A stretch of 64,000 nucleotides of DNA from the NCBI RefSeq assembly GCF_040675855.1, contig NZ_JBEGIK010000001.1:310001-374000 (forward strand). The letters run 5' to 3'. This DNA is from Microbacterium sp. LWH3-1.2 (GTDB lineage: Bacteria; Actinomycetota; Actinomycetes; Actinomycetales; Microbacteriaceae). Made by a program: the position numbers and the translations under genes. Positions 17,651 through 27,011 of this stretch are shown here, piece after piece. How positions within the stretch are numbered: position 1 is the first letter of the stretch; each line of letters begins with the position of its first letter. Under the pieces are notes generated by a model. That model was not told the origin of the DNA. It was given only the letters and a program-made list of their open reading frames with translations, and did not search any database.

Positions 17651-17741
17651 CATAACTCAGGCAGAATGCGACGCGCGTCGGCAGCACCCCGCGAGAATCC
17701 GGGCCTCGGCGTGATGCGCGGCCCGCGCAGCCTGAGTTGTG
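17651..17741. repeat. second copy of the AACTCAGGC inverted repeat, downstream of pgm
   Basis: CATAACTCAGGC (17651-17662) pairs with GCCTGAGTTGTG (17730-17741), 12 positions with one G-T type mismatch around a 67-base loop. The left arm continues GCAGAAT-like, as in the upstream copy at 15839-15903. Confidence 0.65.
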
Positions 17742-17759
17742 CGCCCGCCCGAGACGGCG

Positions 17760-17788
17760 ACGCCCGGACCCCGCGAGGGTCCGGGCGT
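17760..17788. terminator. bidirectional hairpin between pgm and the GlsB-like gene
   Basis: ACGCCCGGACCC (17760-17771), five-base loop, GGGTCCGGGCGT (17777-17788): a perfect 12-bp stem lying between two convergent genes. There is no U-tract, as is common for actinobacterial terminators. Confidence 0.7.
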
Positions 17789-17810
17789 GGCCGTTCGTCG
17801 GGCAGGCCGG

Positions 17811-18092
17811 TCAGACGCGGTTCACACCACGGCGACGGGTGAGGAGCACGTACAGGCCGAGTACAACGATCGAGCCGAGGATCGAGCCGATGATGCCCGA
17901 CGGCTGCAGGAAGCCGCCGTTCGGGTCGCTTCCGAACAGCAGGAAGCCGAGGAACCCGCCGACGAACGAGCCGACGATTCCGAGGACGATCGTGAGCAGG
18001 ATGCCCATGCTCTGCTTGCCGGGGATGATGGCACGAGCGATGAGGCCGGCGATCAGGCCGATGATGATCAGGCCGAGGATAGTCCAGAGCAT
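17811..18092 (-). CDS. GlsB/YeaQ/YmgE family stress-response membrane protein
   Basis: A 93-residue, very hydrophobic protein with three membrane helices (about 2-22, 28-52 and 65-85) rich in Gly and Ile: LGLIIIGLIAGLIAR, then PGKQSMGILLTIVLGIVGSFVGGFLG, then IIGSILGSIVVLGLYVLL. This is the transglycosylase-associated (GlsB/YeaQ) pattern, a widespread small protein induced in general stress; its molecular function is not established. The ATG is preceded by AAGGAGA at a good distance. It converges on pgm across a hairpin. Confidence 0.92.
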   Translation of the reverse strand: MLWTILGLIIIGLIAGLIARAIIPGKQSMGILLTIVLGIVGSFVGGFLGFLLFGSDPNGGFLQPSGIIGSILGSIVVLGLYVLLTRRRGVNRV

Positions 18093-18448
18093 GTTTCTCT
18101 CCTTCTGTCTCGTGGACTCCGCGGGGGGTGCGGCGTCTCGTATGAGATGACGAAGACGCTATCGCCGCCGGTCCGTGCGGGGATGCCTCTACCGCGGGAG
18201 CACCGGGGGCGCTAGATTACGCCTCCGCATTCACGACGTCGTGCCTGCCTCGGGCGAGGGAGGGAAAGAAGCTCGCGCTCTGAGTCTGCGCCGGGCGCGG
18301 GCGTTTCTCCTCGCTCGTTCCTCGCTCGCTCAACGTCCGAGAACGAGGCACCGCTCGCTCCACGACCGGCGCTCGATGCACCGGTCGTGGAGCGGAGGGC
18401 GCTCGATCGTCCGCAGTCGAAACGCCTCGCGAGTGCGTGCGGGCAACC
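18093..18448. other. 356-base gap holding a promoter region and a long hairpin
   Basis: The right side serves as the 3' region of the GH3 operon, the left as upstream sequence of the GlsB-like gene. The clearest element is the hairpin at 18357-18393. The stretch 18300-18430 is full of CGCTCG/CGAG words and ends GCAGTCGAAACG, resembling 42003-42055 (TCGTTGAGCGAACGAG...GCAGCCGAAACG); the two may be worn copies of one dispersed intergenic repeat. No gene is seen. Confidence 0.5.
18357..18393 (-). terminator. hairpin downstream of the GH42-GH31-GH3 operon
   Basis: GCTCCACGACCGG (18357-18369), 11-base loop, CCGGTCGTGGAGC (18381-18393): a perfect 13-bp stem, 56 bases beyond the GH3 stop codon on that strand. 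Confidence 0.6.
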
Positions 18449-21007
18449 TCAGTCTGCGGTGACCTCCAGCTCGGCCCGCACGGGCAGCGCCCATGCCGAC
18501 GGGCCCGCGGCCACGGCATACGACCCAGGCTGAACCCGCAGCGCGCCCTGGTGGAGCCAGTCGTCGACCGCCCCCGGAAGGCGCACCGCGTCGTCCCACA
18601 CCGCGAGGCGCGCCGGCGAGAACGACAGCTCCACGTCTCGGGTCTCGCCGGGGGCGAGCCGCACCCGGCGGTACGCCACGAGCAGTCGGCGGGGCGCGGG
18701 CAGGGGATGCTCCGCCCCCGGCAGCGCATAGAGCTGCACGAGCTCCTCGGCGTCGCGGTCGCCGGTGTTGCGGACCCGCACCACCGCGTTCACCACGGAC
18801 TCGTCGGCCCGCGGCGCGAAGCCGGGGTGCCGGTGCGTCGGCGCGGGCGCGGAGATCGCAGCATCCGTCAGCGAAACCGACTCGTACGCGACCGGCGCGT
18901 AGGTGAGGCCGTGGCCGAACGCGAACGCCGGTTCGTCGGGCTGGTGGCGGTAGGTCGCTCCCTGGCGGAGGGTGTCGTAATCGAACAGATCACCCGCCTG
19001 CTCGACGGTCGCGGGCCAGCTCTGCGAGAGGCGGCCCGACGGCTCGCGGTCGCCCGAGAGCACGTCGATCACGCCGTGGCCGAGCTCCTGGCCGCCGTGA
19101 CTCGACCAGACGACGGTCGCGGCCTGCACGTCGTCGAGCACGTAGGGGTAGCTCGACACGATCGTGAGCACAGCGCGCGGGTTCGCCTCGCGCGCGGCAC
19201 GCCACACCTCGGCCCATGCGGCGGGCAGGCGCAGGTGCGGCCGGTCCTCCGTCTCGCGGCCGTTGAGGTGGGGGTCGTTGCCGACCGCGACGACGACGGC
19301 GTCCGCGCGCGCGGACGCCTCCGCGACCGCTGCGGCGCCCGATCGCACCACACGCACACCGAAGCGCTCGGCATCGTCGAGCGTGACCGCCTCGGCAGCC
19401 AGCAGCCCCGAGTCGCGGAACACGCGCAGCCACCGCCCAGAGCCGAGGTGCAGCAGCGACCACGTGCCGTCGGCGTGGACGTGCGTGCGGTAGCTCTCCT
19501 GCACCACCCACTCGCCGACGCGGGCGGCGTCGGCGCGCATGGGCCACTTCCCTCCGGTGAGCAGCCGTCCGCTCGCGTGGGAGCGGAAAGTCAGGATGCC
19601 GTCGCCCCAATCGGTCACGTCGAACAGGGCGTCGTCGGCGGCGGCGTCGTCGCCGGCGGCCTCGACCACGGAGCCGTCGGCGCTCGCCACGACGTAACGG
19701 CCGTTCGAGGCTGCCCTGAGTGCGATCGTGTCGGCGCCGGTGACGACCTCGGCCTCGCCGAAGCGCTCGGCGGCGGCCCCGCCGATGCCGACCGCGTACG
19801 GCGGGGTGCCCGCATACCAGTCGGTGAGCACCAGCTCGGCGAGCGGCCCGACGACCGCGATCCGTGACGCCCGGGAGAGCGGCAGCACGCCGGCGTCGTT
19901 GCGCAGCACGACGACCGAGCGCCCCACCGCCTCCCGGGCGAGTTCACGGGCCTCCGGCGCGTCGATGGCGTCGATGCCGATCCCCGCGTACGGGTCGGCG
20001 TCGCCGTCGAACTCGCCCGTGCGGATGCGCAGCTCGAGCAGCCGCAGCACGGCCCGATCGACGTCGTCCGTGGTGAGCAGCCCGACGGCGAGCGCCTCCG
20101 TCACGTAGCGGATCGTGGGTGACGCATCGGCCTCGTTGTCGGTGAACGAGTCGAGCCCCGAAGTCACCAGGGCTGCCGCGGCGTGCACGTGATCGGGCTG
20201 AGAGCGCTGCGTGGTGACGAGGAAGGTCGGGGCGCCGGCATCCGACACCACCGCGATCGACTCGTCCGACCACGTGCGCGCCTCCGCGACGAGCTCGGGC
20301 TGCGTATGCGCGGGGACGCCGTTCACGCGGTTGTACGCGAGCATCATGCCGCCCGCCACGCCCTCCTCGATCGCGCCGCGGAAGGCCGGAAGCTCCTCCT
20401 CGTGGAGCGTGCGCAGCGATATCTCGGACGACGTCGTGGAACGGTCGGTCTCGTTGTTGTAGGCGAGGAAGTGCTTGAGCGCGGGGACGGTGCGCCACAC
20501 GCGCGGGTGGTCGCCGCGCAGGCCGCGCGAGTATGCGGTGCCGAGGACCGCGGTCACGTGCGGGTCCTCGGAGTAACCCTCCTCGTTGCGCCCCCAGCCC
20601 GGGTGGCGCAGCGTGTTGACGACTGGTGCCCACACGTTGAGGCTCACCCGCGGGTTCTCGGCGCGCTTGGCGCGCACCTCGACCGCGGCGACCTCGCCGA
20701 CTTTCTCGACGAGGTCGGTGTCCCAGGTGGCGGCGAGCCCCACCGGCTGCGGGAACACCGTCGCACGACCGAGCCACGCCACGCCGTGCAGCGCTTCGCA
20801 CCCCGTGTGCCACGCGGACACCCCGAGACGCTCCACGGCCGGCGCCGCCTGGTGCAGCATCGCGATGCGCTCCTCGGGCGTCAGCCGGTCGAGCAGGTCG
20901 CGGGCGCGCGCGGCGAGCGGCTGGTCCACCTGCCGGAACAACGGCCTGCCGGGCGTCTGGTCTTGCGCGAGCGCCGCGGTCGCAGCATCCGTCATCGTGT
21001 CGCTCAT
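18449..21007 (-). CDS. glycoside hydrolase family 3 beta-xylosidase/beta-glucosidase with an inserted beta-trefoil-like domain
   Basis: An 852-residue cytoplasmic enzyme (no signal peptide). The N-terminal GH3 barrel has LHGVAW, KHFLAYNNE and the nucleophile region VVSDAGA; the KHF-AYN-E and SD-A style resembles GH3 beta-xylosidases more than SDW-type beta-glucosidases. The alpha/beta sandwich domain (VVVLRNDAGVLPL to SSHGGQELGHGVIDVLSG) is interrupted by about 125 residues resembling a fascin-like beta-trefoil (ALRAASNGRYVVASADG, FRSHASGRLLTGG, SLLHLGSGRWLRV). A fibronectin III-like domain ends the protein. The ATG overlaps the GH31 stop (ATGA) with GAGGAG eight bases upstream. It probably removes terminal glucose or xylose from imported oligosaccharides. 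Confidence 0.9.
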   Translation of the reverse strand: MSDTMTDAATAALAQDQTPGRPLFRQVDQPLAARARDLLDRLTPEERIAMLHQAAPAVERLGVSAWHTGCEALHGVAWLGRATVFPQPVGLAATWDTDLVEKVGEVAAVEVRAKRAENPRVSLNVWAPVVNTLRHPGWGRNEEGYSEDPHVTAVLGTAYSRGLRGDHPRVWRTVPALKHFLAYNNETDRSTTSSEISLRTLHEEELPAFRGAIEEGVAGGMMLAYNRVNGVPAHTQPELVAEARTWSDESIAVVSDAGAPTFLVTTQRSQPDHVHAAAALVTSGLDSFTDNEADASPTIRYVTEALAVGLLTTDDVDRAVLRLLELRIRTGEFDGDADPYAGIGIDAIDAPEARELAREAVGRSVVVLRNDAGVLPLSRASRIAVVGPLAELVLTDWYAGTPPYAVGIGGAAAERFGEAEVVTGADTIALRAASNGRYVVASADGSVVEAAGDDAAADDALFDVTDWGDGILTFRSHASGRLLTGGKWPMRADAARVGEWVVQESYRTHVHADGTWSLLHLGSGRWLRVFRDSGLLAAEAVTLDDAERFGVRVVRSGAAAVAEASARADAVVVAVGNDPHLNGRETEDRPHLRLPAAWAEVWRAAREANPRAVLTIVSSYPYVLDDVQAATVVWSSHGGQELGHGVIDVLSGDREPSGRLSQSWPATVEQAGDLFDYDTLRQGATYRHQPDEPAFAFGHGLTYAPVAYESVSLTDAAISAPAPTHRHPGFAPRADESVVNAVVRVRNTGDRDAEELVQLYALPGAEHPLPAPRRLLVAYRRVRLAPGETRDVELSFSPARLAVWDDAVRLPGAVDDWLHQGALRVQPGSYAVAAGPSAWALPVRAELEVTAD

Positions 21008-23382
21008 CGTGCGTTCTCCTCGATCTCGAGACGAATCTCTCCGGATGCTGCGGCCCGGGCGATCCGGTCGCCCACCTGCAGCGCCCACGGGGCGTGCGCG
21101 TCGTCCGTCGACGCGATGATCGCGGCGCCGTCGCAGCGCACGCGGAAGGTGGTCGCACCGACGCCGTCGATGGATCCCTTGGCGTCGTGGCCCGGCACCC
21201 TCGTCTCGCGGTCGTAGCCGTCGGGAAGCTCGAAGCAGCGCAGGGTCACGCCGTCGGACCAGTCGTAGTCGGGGCGGCTGTCGTCGGCGCCGAACGGGAG
21301 CACCGTTCCGGGACGCACCCGCAGCGGCACGGAGTCGTACCCGTGGGTCTCGGAGACCCACCGACGCCCCTCGACCACGGATCCGTCGAGGAGCGAGGCC
21401 CACTCCCCTTCGGGCACGTAGTACTCCACACTGCCGTCGGCCGTGAACACCGGCGCCACCAGCAGGGCATCGCCCAGCATGTACTGGGTGTCGGCGTCGA
21501 AGCCCGAGCGGTCGCCGGGGAACTCGAGCGCCATCGGGCGCATCATCGGCGTCCCGCAGCGATGCGCCTGCTCGGCCGCGCCCGCGAGGTACGGCATGAG
21601 CCGCATCTTGAGCTTCGTGAACGCGCGGGCGACGTCGACCGCCTCGTCGTCGAACGCCCACGGCACGCGCACCGACGACGAGCCGTGCAGCCGCGAGTGC
21701 GACGACAGCAGGCCGAAGGCGAGCCAGCGCTTGAAGAGTCCGGGGTCGGGGGTGCCCTCGAAGCCGCCGATGTCGTGGCTCCAGTAGCCGAAGCCCGACA
21801 TCGCGAGCGAGAGGCCGCCGCGCAGCGATTCGGCCATCGACAGGAACGTCGAGTCGTTGTCGCCGCCCCAGTGCACGGGGAACTGCTGCGACCCGGCCGT
21901 CGCGGAACGGGCGAACACGACGGCGTCGCCGGCGCCGTGGTGCCGCTCGAGCGCACGGAACACCACCTCGTTGTAGAGCTTCGCGTAGTAGTTGTGCATG
22001 CGGTGCGGGTCGGAGCCGTCGTGCCACACGACGCCCTCGACCGGGATCCGCTCGCCGAAGTCCGTCTTGAACGCGTCGACGCCCTGGTCGAGCAGACCCT
22101 GGAGCTTCTCGACGTACCAGTCCGCGGCATCCGCGTTCGTGAAATCCACGAGGCCCATGCCCGCCTGCCACATGTCCCACTGCCACACGCTGCCGTCGGT
22201 GCGCTTGAGGAGATAGCCGTTGTCGGCCGCCTCGCGGAACAGCGCCGAGCGCTGCGCGATGTAGGGGTTGATCCACAGCGACACGTGCACGTCGCGCTCG
22301 TGCATGCGGGCGATCTGCCCCACCGGGTCGTGGAATGCGCGGGAGTCCCACTCGAAGTCGCTCCACTGGTACTCGCGCATCCAGAAGCAGTCGTAGTGGA
22401 ACACCGACAGCGGGATGTCGCGCTCGGCCATGCCGTCGACGAACGCGCTGACGGTGTCTTCGTCGTAGCTGGCGGTGAATGATGTCGTGAGCCACAATCC
22501 GAACGACCACGCGGGCACCCGGGCCGGACGGCCGGTGAGCGCGGTGTAGCGGCGGAGCACGTCCTTCGGTTCGGGGCCGGCGATGACGTAGTACTCCAGG
22601 GACTCGCCGCCGACCGAGAACTGCACGCGCGAGTTGACCTCGCTGCCGACCTCGAACGAGACGTTCTCAGGGTGGTCGACGAACACACCGTAGCCACGCG
22701 AGGTCAGGTAGAACGGCACGTTCTTGTACGCCTGCTCGCTCGACGTGCCGCCATCGGCGTTCCACGTGTCGACGACCTGGCCGTTCTTGACGAACGCGCC
22801 GAAACGCTCGCCCAGCCCGTAGACGCGCTCGCCCGGCTCGATGCTCAGCTGCTGGTGCACCCACGTGGGCTTCGCCCCACCGGCGGCGGTGCCGGCGGTT
22901 CCGGCGGTCCCCGCCGTGGCCGCGGTGCCGTTCTTGCCCGTCGTGTCGGTGTAGTGCCCGATCGACCGCGGGAGAGAGCTCGTGAGCATGCGCCCGCCGG
23001 CCTCGATGAAGTCGACGCGCCACTGGCCCGCCGCGCGCGCGACCCGCACCTTGAGGGGACCGGCGTCGAGGACGCCCTCTTCGTCGTCGACCGTGATGCC
23101 AGGACGGAAGCCCTCCGCGCCGAAGATCTCGAAGTCCGGCCCGCGGTGCAGGGCGCCCGCGTGACGCTCGACCCGCACCTTGACGACTCCCGGTGCGGGC
23201 GCGGAGACCGTGACGGTGAGCATCGCGCGGTTGAGGGTGTCGCCCCGGTCGCGGATTGCCGCTGTCGGAGCGTAAACGGTCATCGTGCCCGCCGCCTCGT
23301 CGACGCGGATGTCGTCGACCTCGACCGCGTACAGCGGGGCGAGGCCGGGCCTGGTGAGCCAGTAACCATCGGTGAACTTCAC
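21004..23382 (-). CDS. yicI: glycoside hydrolase family 31 alpha-xylosidase (YicI-like)
   Basis: A 792-residue cytoplasmic enzyme that should release alpha-linked xylose from xyloglucan oligosaccharides such as isoprimeverose. The catalytic region contains GVDAFKTDFGERIP, matching the YicI nucleophile segment (Asp416), and PVHWGGDNDSTF, matching the acid/base Asp482 segment; both aspartates are present. The N-terminal domain has the YicI-style GERVYGLGERFG and GTSSEQAYKNVPFYLTSRGYGVFVDHPENVSFEVGSE. A Gly-Thr-Ala run near residue 155 (GTAATAGTAGTAGTA) looks like slippage-prone insertion in a loop. The GTG start overlaps the GH42 stop (GTGA), with GAAAGG upstream; the far longer open frame upstream is shadow. 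Confidence 0.93.
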   Translation of the reverse strand: MKFTDGYWLTRPGLAPLYAVEVDDIRVDEAAGTMTVYAPTAAIRDRGDTLNRAMLTVTVSAPAPGVVKVRVERHAGALHRGPDFEIFGAEGFRPGITVDDEEGVLDAGPLKVRVARAAGQWRVDFIEAGGRMLTSSLPRSIGHYTDTTGKNGTAATAGTAGTAGTAAGGAKPTWVHQQLSIEPGERVYGLGERFGAFVKNGQVVDTWNADGGTSSEQAYKNVPFYLTSRGYGVFVDHPENVSFEVGSEVNSRVQFSVGGESLEYYVIAGPEPKDVLRRYTALTGRPARVPAWSFGLWLTTSFTASYDEDTVSAFVDGMAERDIPLSVFHYDCFWMREYQWSDFEWDSRAFHDPVGQIARMHERDVHVSLWINPYIAQRSALFREAADNGYLLKRTDGSVWQWDMWQAGMGLVDFTNADAADWYVEKLQGLLDQGVDAFKTDFGERIPVEGVVWHDGSDPHRMHNYYAKLYNEVVFRALERHHGAGDAVVFARSATAGSQQFPVHWGGDNDSTFLSMAESLRGGLSLAMSGFGYWSHDIGGFEGTPDPGLFKRWLAFGLLSSHSRLHGSSSVRVPWAFDDEAVDVARAFTKLKMRLMPYLAGAAEQAHRCGTPMMRPMALEFPGDRSGFDADTQYMLGDALLVAPVFTADGSVEYYVPEGEWASLLDGSVVEGRRWVSETHGYDSVPLRVRPGTVLPFGADDSRPDYDWSDGVTLRCFELPDGYDRETRVPGHDAKGSIDGVGATTFRVRCDGAAIIASTDDAHAPWALQVGDRIARAAASGEIRLEIEENAR

Positions 23383-25427
23383 TCTGCGTGCCTTTCGATG
23401 AGCACCATGGCGGCGCCGGGATCGAGCCTCAGCTGCCCCCCGACGTCCGCGTCCGACAGGAGATCGCGGCGCGCGCCCGGCAGCGTGATGCTCCGGGTTC
23501 GCTGGCCGTGGTTGAGGAGGAAGAGGGCCTCGCCGCGCTGCACGGCCTCGACGTCGTCGGGCAGCACGCGGTCGGGGGTGACGCCGGCGACTCCCGCGGC
23601 GTCGAGGGCGTCGTCGAGCACCGCGGCGAGCGCGTCGTCCGAGAGGATCGCGCCGAGGTACCACGCGGTGCCGTCGCCGACACGGTGGCGGGTGATCGCG
23701 GGAGCGCCTTCGAGGTGGCCGGCACCGAACCGGGCGAGCACGTCGGCCCCGTCGGCGCGCAGGCGCTCACCGAGAATGGATGCCTCGACCTCCGCCGGTG
23801 CCGTCGTCCAGGTCGGCTCGACCGCGACGGGCGTGGGTGCGTCGGGAAGACCGACCCACTCCTCGCCGCTCACGCCGAGGAGATCGCGCAGCAGCACCGG
23901 CGAGCGCCCGGCGAGGATGCCGGCGTTCACGTCTGCGACGCCGGAGAACGGACCGACCACGAGGCTCGCGCCGCGCTCGACCCCTGCGCGGAGGGTGGCG
24001 GCAGCATCCGTCTCGACGATGTAGGTGTGCGGCACGAGCACCGTGCGATACGCCGACAGGTCGGCGCCCGGACGCACGAGGTCGACCGAGATGCCACGAC
24101 GCCAGAGCGCCCGGTGCCAACGCTGCACCTGGTCGAGCGTGTCGAGGCGCTGTGTCGGGCGCCCCGGCTCCTCGGCGGCCCATCGCGACGGCCAGTCGTA
24201 GAGCAGGGCGACGGATGCCTCGACCCGCGCGCCGACCACCGGTCGCAGTCGCCGCAGGTCGGCGCCCAGCGCGCACGTGGTCTCGAACACCTCGGAGTCG
24301 GCGCCGGCGTGCGGCAGCATCGCGGAGTGGAAGCGCTCGGCGCCGGTGCGCGCCTGACGCCACTGGAAGAAGCAGATGGCGTCGGCACCGCGCGCGACGG
24401 CCTGCAATGAGTCCAGGCGTGCGCGGTCGCGGCTCTTGGGCAGGTTGTGCGGGCGCCACGAGGTCGCACTCACCGCCTGCTCCATGAGCACCCACGGCCG
24501 GCCGTGGCCGAGCGAGCGCATGAGGTCCTGCACGAGCGCGATGTCGGACGACGACGTCGCAGCGGTGTGGTCGGGGTACTGGTCGTCGGAGACGACGTCG
24601 ACATCGCCCGCCCACTGCCACAGGTCGGTGAGCGGCTCGAAGCCCATGAAGTTCGTGGTTATCGGCTGCGTCGCACCGGTCGCGCGGATGGCGTCGCGCT
24701 GCTCGGCGAACACGCGCTGCAGCGCCCACGAGGTGTAGCGACGGAAGTCCAGCGACTGCGCCGGGTTGACGAGGTACGGCATGCGGCGCGGCGGCAGGAT
24801 CTCGTCGAAGTCGCGGTAGCGCTGCGACCACACGATCGTTCCCCACGCCTCGTTGAGCGCGTCGATCGAGCCATAGCGCGCGTGAAGCCACAGCCGGAAC
24901 TCGCGCGCCGCCTCGTCGCCGAAGTCGATCTGCCCGAACTCGTTGCCGACGTGCCACATCCGCACGGCCGGGTGCGCGGCATAGCGATCGGCCAGTGCGC
25001 TCGCGATCGCGAGGGCCTTCTCGCGGTAGGCATGCGAGGCCGGCGTGAACTGGTTGCGCGACCCGGCCGCGAGGCGGACGCCGTCGGGATTCACTGGAAG
25101 AGTCTCGGGGTGGAGGATGCCGAGCCACGGCGGCGGCGACGCGGTCGGCGTCGCGAGGTCCACCGCGATGCCGCTCGCGTGCAGGAGGTCGACCACGTCG
25201 TCGAGCCATGCGAAGTCGTACTCGCCCGGCGACGGCTCGAGGCGCGCCCAGCTGAACACCCCGACCGTCACGAGGTTGACGCCGGCGCGCACCATGAGCT
25301 CGGCATCCTCCCGCCACACCTCGCGGGGCCACTGCTCGGGGTTGTAGTCACCGCCGAAGCAGACTCCGAGATCGCGCGAGATCCCGGAGAACGCGTCGAC
25401 GCGACGCGGGTCGCGGATGGTGGCCAT
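23379..25427 (-). CDS. glycoside hydrolase family 42 beta-galactosidase
   Basis: A 682-residue cytoplasmic enzyme with the three-domain GH42 layout: TIM barrel (about 15-390), trimerisation Rossmann-like domain (about 395-600) and small beta domain. The acid/base Glu is in MWHVGNEFG and the nucleophile Glu in [24 protein letters not shown] at the N-terminus is typical. The cysteine zinc cluster of some GH42 enzymes after NEFG is missing. It is the first gene of the coupled GH42-GH31-GH3 operon and would remove galactose from xyloglucan side chains or arabinogalactan. Upstream is the shared operator at 25499-25512. ATG 25427 has only a weak AGAGG upstream. Confidence 0.93.
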   Translation of the reverse strand: MATIRDPRRVDAFSGISRDLGVCFGGDYNPEQWPREVWREDAELMVRAGVNLVTVGVFSWARLEPSPGEYDFAWLDDVVDLLHASGIAVDLATPTASPPPWLGILHPETLPVNPDGVRLAAGSRNQFTPASHAYREKALAIASALADRYAAHPAVRMWHVGNEFGQIDFGDEAAREFRLWLHARYGSIDALNEAWGTIVWSQRYRDFDEILPPRRMPYLVNPAQSLDFRRYTSWALQRVFAEQRDAIRATGATQPITTNFMGFEPLTDLWQWAGDVDVVSDDQYPDHTAATSSSDIALVQDLMRSLGHGRPWVLMEQAVSATSWRPHNLPKSRDRARLDSLQAVARGADAICFFQWRQARTGAERFHSAMLPHAGADSEVFETTCALGADLRRLRPVVGARVEASVALLYDWPSRWAAEEPGRPTQRLDTLDQVQRWHRALWRRGISVDLVRPGADLSAYRTVLVPHTYIVETDAAATLRAGVERGASLVVGPFSGVADVNAGILAGRSPVLLRDLLGVSGEEWVGLPDAPTPVAVEPTWTTAPAEVEASILGERLRADGADVLARFGAGHLEGAPAITRHRVGDGTAWYLGAILSDDALAAVLDDALDAAGVAGVTPDRVLPDDVEAVQRGEALFLLNHGQRTRSITLPGARRDLLSDADVGGQLRLDPGAAMVLIERHAE

Positions 25428-25498
25428 GGAGCCGGGAACCTCTTCGCTGAGTTCGATCGAGCGGTCACAGGATTGTCGGTGAGAAGTGCGTCGAACTT

Positions 25499-25512
25499 TC
25501 GAAGCGCTTCAA
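25499..25512. promoter_or_regulatory. LacI-type operator between the GH42 operon and GH95
   Basis: TCGAAGCGCTTCAA contains the perfect 10-bp palindrome GAAGCGCTTC with a central CG. It lies in the divergent promoter region and covers the -35 position of the GH95 promoter. The same pattern (TCGAANCGNTTCRA) recurs in tandem at 32948-32977 before the ABC transporter operon. Confidence 0.75.
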
Positions 25513-25523
25513 CACTGAGACGG

Positions 25524-25529
25524 TATACT
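25524..25529 (+). promoter_or_regulatory. -10 box of leaderless GH95 gene
   Basis: TATACT ends six bases before GTG 25536. It is the best-matching -10 hexamer in this region, and no Shine-Dalgarno sequence is present. Confidence 0.55.
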
Positions 25530-25535
25530 ACGACC

Positions 25536-27011
25536 GTGACGTTGTCCACGCGCCGCGATGATGCGACTCCTCAGGCCCCTTCCGAGGCTCTCCACGTCCT
25601 GCGCGCCCCGTCGCCCGCGTCGCGGTGGCTCGAGGCGTACCCGGTCGGCAACGGGGCGCGGGGCGCGATGTGCGCGGGGCTCGCCGGCGGCGAACGGCTG
25701 TGGCTGAACGACATGACGGCCTGGTCCGGCAACGCCGGCGCGGATCCGCTCGAGGGTGTCGCCGGCCGCGGGCCGGAAACGCTGGCGGCGGTGCGCACGG
25801 CCATCGACGCCGGCGACATCGGCACCGCCGAAGAGCTTCTGCAGCGTATGCAGGCGCCGTGGGCGCAGGCCTACCTCCCGCTGGGCTGGGTCGCGCACCA
25901 CAACTCGGACGCCTGGGCGTTCGCCGCCCCCGTGGGCGCCGGTCACGGCGACCCGGCGTGGGCGAACTGGTCGCTCGGGGGCGTGTGGCTCGCGCTGCAC
26001 CTGTGGGAGCACTACGCGTTCGGCCGGGATCGCTCGTACCTGCGCGACGAGGCCTGGCCGGTGCTGGCATCGACCGCGGAGTTCGCGCGGTCGTGGATCC
26101 AGACCGACGGCGAGCGCGCCTGGACGAGCCCGTCCACATCGCCCGAGAACCACTACCTCGACGACGAAGGGCGCGAGCGCGGCGTCGCCGTCTCGGCGAC
26201 CATGGACGTCGCCCTGCTGCGCGAACTCGCCGCGGTCTGCCGCGCGGCCGCAGGCGCGCTCGACCTCGACGAGCCGTGGATCTCGGAGCTCGCCCAGCTC
26301 ACCGGCGCCCTCCCCGATCCCCGGGTCTCGGCGCGCGGCGACCTGCTCGAGTGGGATCGCGAGCGCGCCGAGGCTGAGCCGCTCCACCGCCACCTCTCGC
26401 ACCTCGTCGGCCTCTTCCCGCTGGCGCAGATCACCCCGGAGGCGACGCCCGGCCTCGCGCGCGCGGCATCCGAGTCCATCCGTCTGCGCGGTCCGGAGTC
26501 GACGGGCTGGGCACTCGCATGGCGCGCCGCCATGCAGGCCCGCCTGGGCGACGGCGCGGCAGTGCACGCGCACCTGCGGCTCGCGCTGCGTCCGGCGGAG
26601 GAGAACTCGGACGCGCACCGCGGAGGCGTCTATCCGAACCTCTTCAGCGCCCACCCGCCGTACCAGATCGACGGCAACCTCGGCCTGACCGCGGCCATCG
26701 CCGAGGCCCTCGTGCAGTCGTTCGACGACCATCCCGCGTCGGGCGCCGAACCGGCCCGCATCACGCTGCGACTGCTGCCTGCGCTGCCCCCGGAGTGGCC
26801 GGACGGCCGGGTGCGCGGCATACGTTCCCGTGGGGACGTATCGGTCGACGTCGAGTGGGCCGAGGGAGAACTCGTGCGGGCGCGTCTTCGGGCGGGCACG
26901 CGAGCGGTCACAATGAGTGTGCACGGGCCGGACGGTTCGATCGGAACATACGAGCTCGCACCCGGAACCACGCGGGTGATCGAACGAGGAGAGCGGGGGA
27001 TCTCATGGTGA
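25536..27011 (+). CDS. glycoside hydrolase family 95 protein with a large internal deletion
   Basis: The frame is intact at 491 residues, but GH95 alpha-L-fucosidases/galactosidases are usually about 700-800. The N-terminus is normal ([32 protein letters not shown]). At LPLG, early in the beta-sandwich domain, the sequence jumps straight to [13 protein letters not shown] of the helical barrel. The missing piece of roughly 250-300 residues includes the barrel region with the N-x-N pair corresponding to Asn421/Asn423 of Bifidobacterium AfcA. The later SPENHY (acid Glu) and YQIDGNLG (Asp) motifs remain. It is therefore probably inactive. The GTG start is leaderless; the stop overlaps the following lacI-type gene. 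Confidence 0.85.
   Translation: MTLSTRRDDATPQAPSEALHVLRAPSPASRWLEAYPVGNGARGAMCAGLAGGERLWLNDMTAWSGNAGADPLEGVAGRGPETLAAVRTAIDAGDIGTAEELLQRMQAPWAQAYLPLGWVAHHNSDAWAFAAPVGAGHGDPAWANWSLGGVWLALHLWEHYAFGRDRSYLRDEAWPVLASTAEFARSWIQTDGERAWTSPSTSPENHYLDDEGRERGVAVSATMDVALLRELAAVCRAAAGALDLDEPWISELAQLTGALPDPRVSARGDLLEWDRERAEAEPLHRHLSHLVGLFPLAQITPEATPGLARAASESIRLRGPESTGWALAWRAAMQARLGDGAAVHAHLRLALRPAEENSDAHRGGVYPNLFSAHPPYQIDGNLGLTAAIAEALVQSFDDHPASGAEPARITLRLLPALPPEWPDGRVRGIRSRGDVSVDVEWAEGELVRARLRAGTRAVTMSVHGPDGSIGTYELAPGTTRVIERGERGISW

Noticed and set aside
21008..22510. Upstream extension of the GH3 reading frame (to 1353 residues)
   Set aside because: It is the shadow of the GH31 gene on the same strand in another frame; composition is arginine/proline-rich and GH3 begins at the ATG overlapping the GH31 stop.
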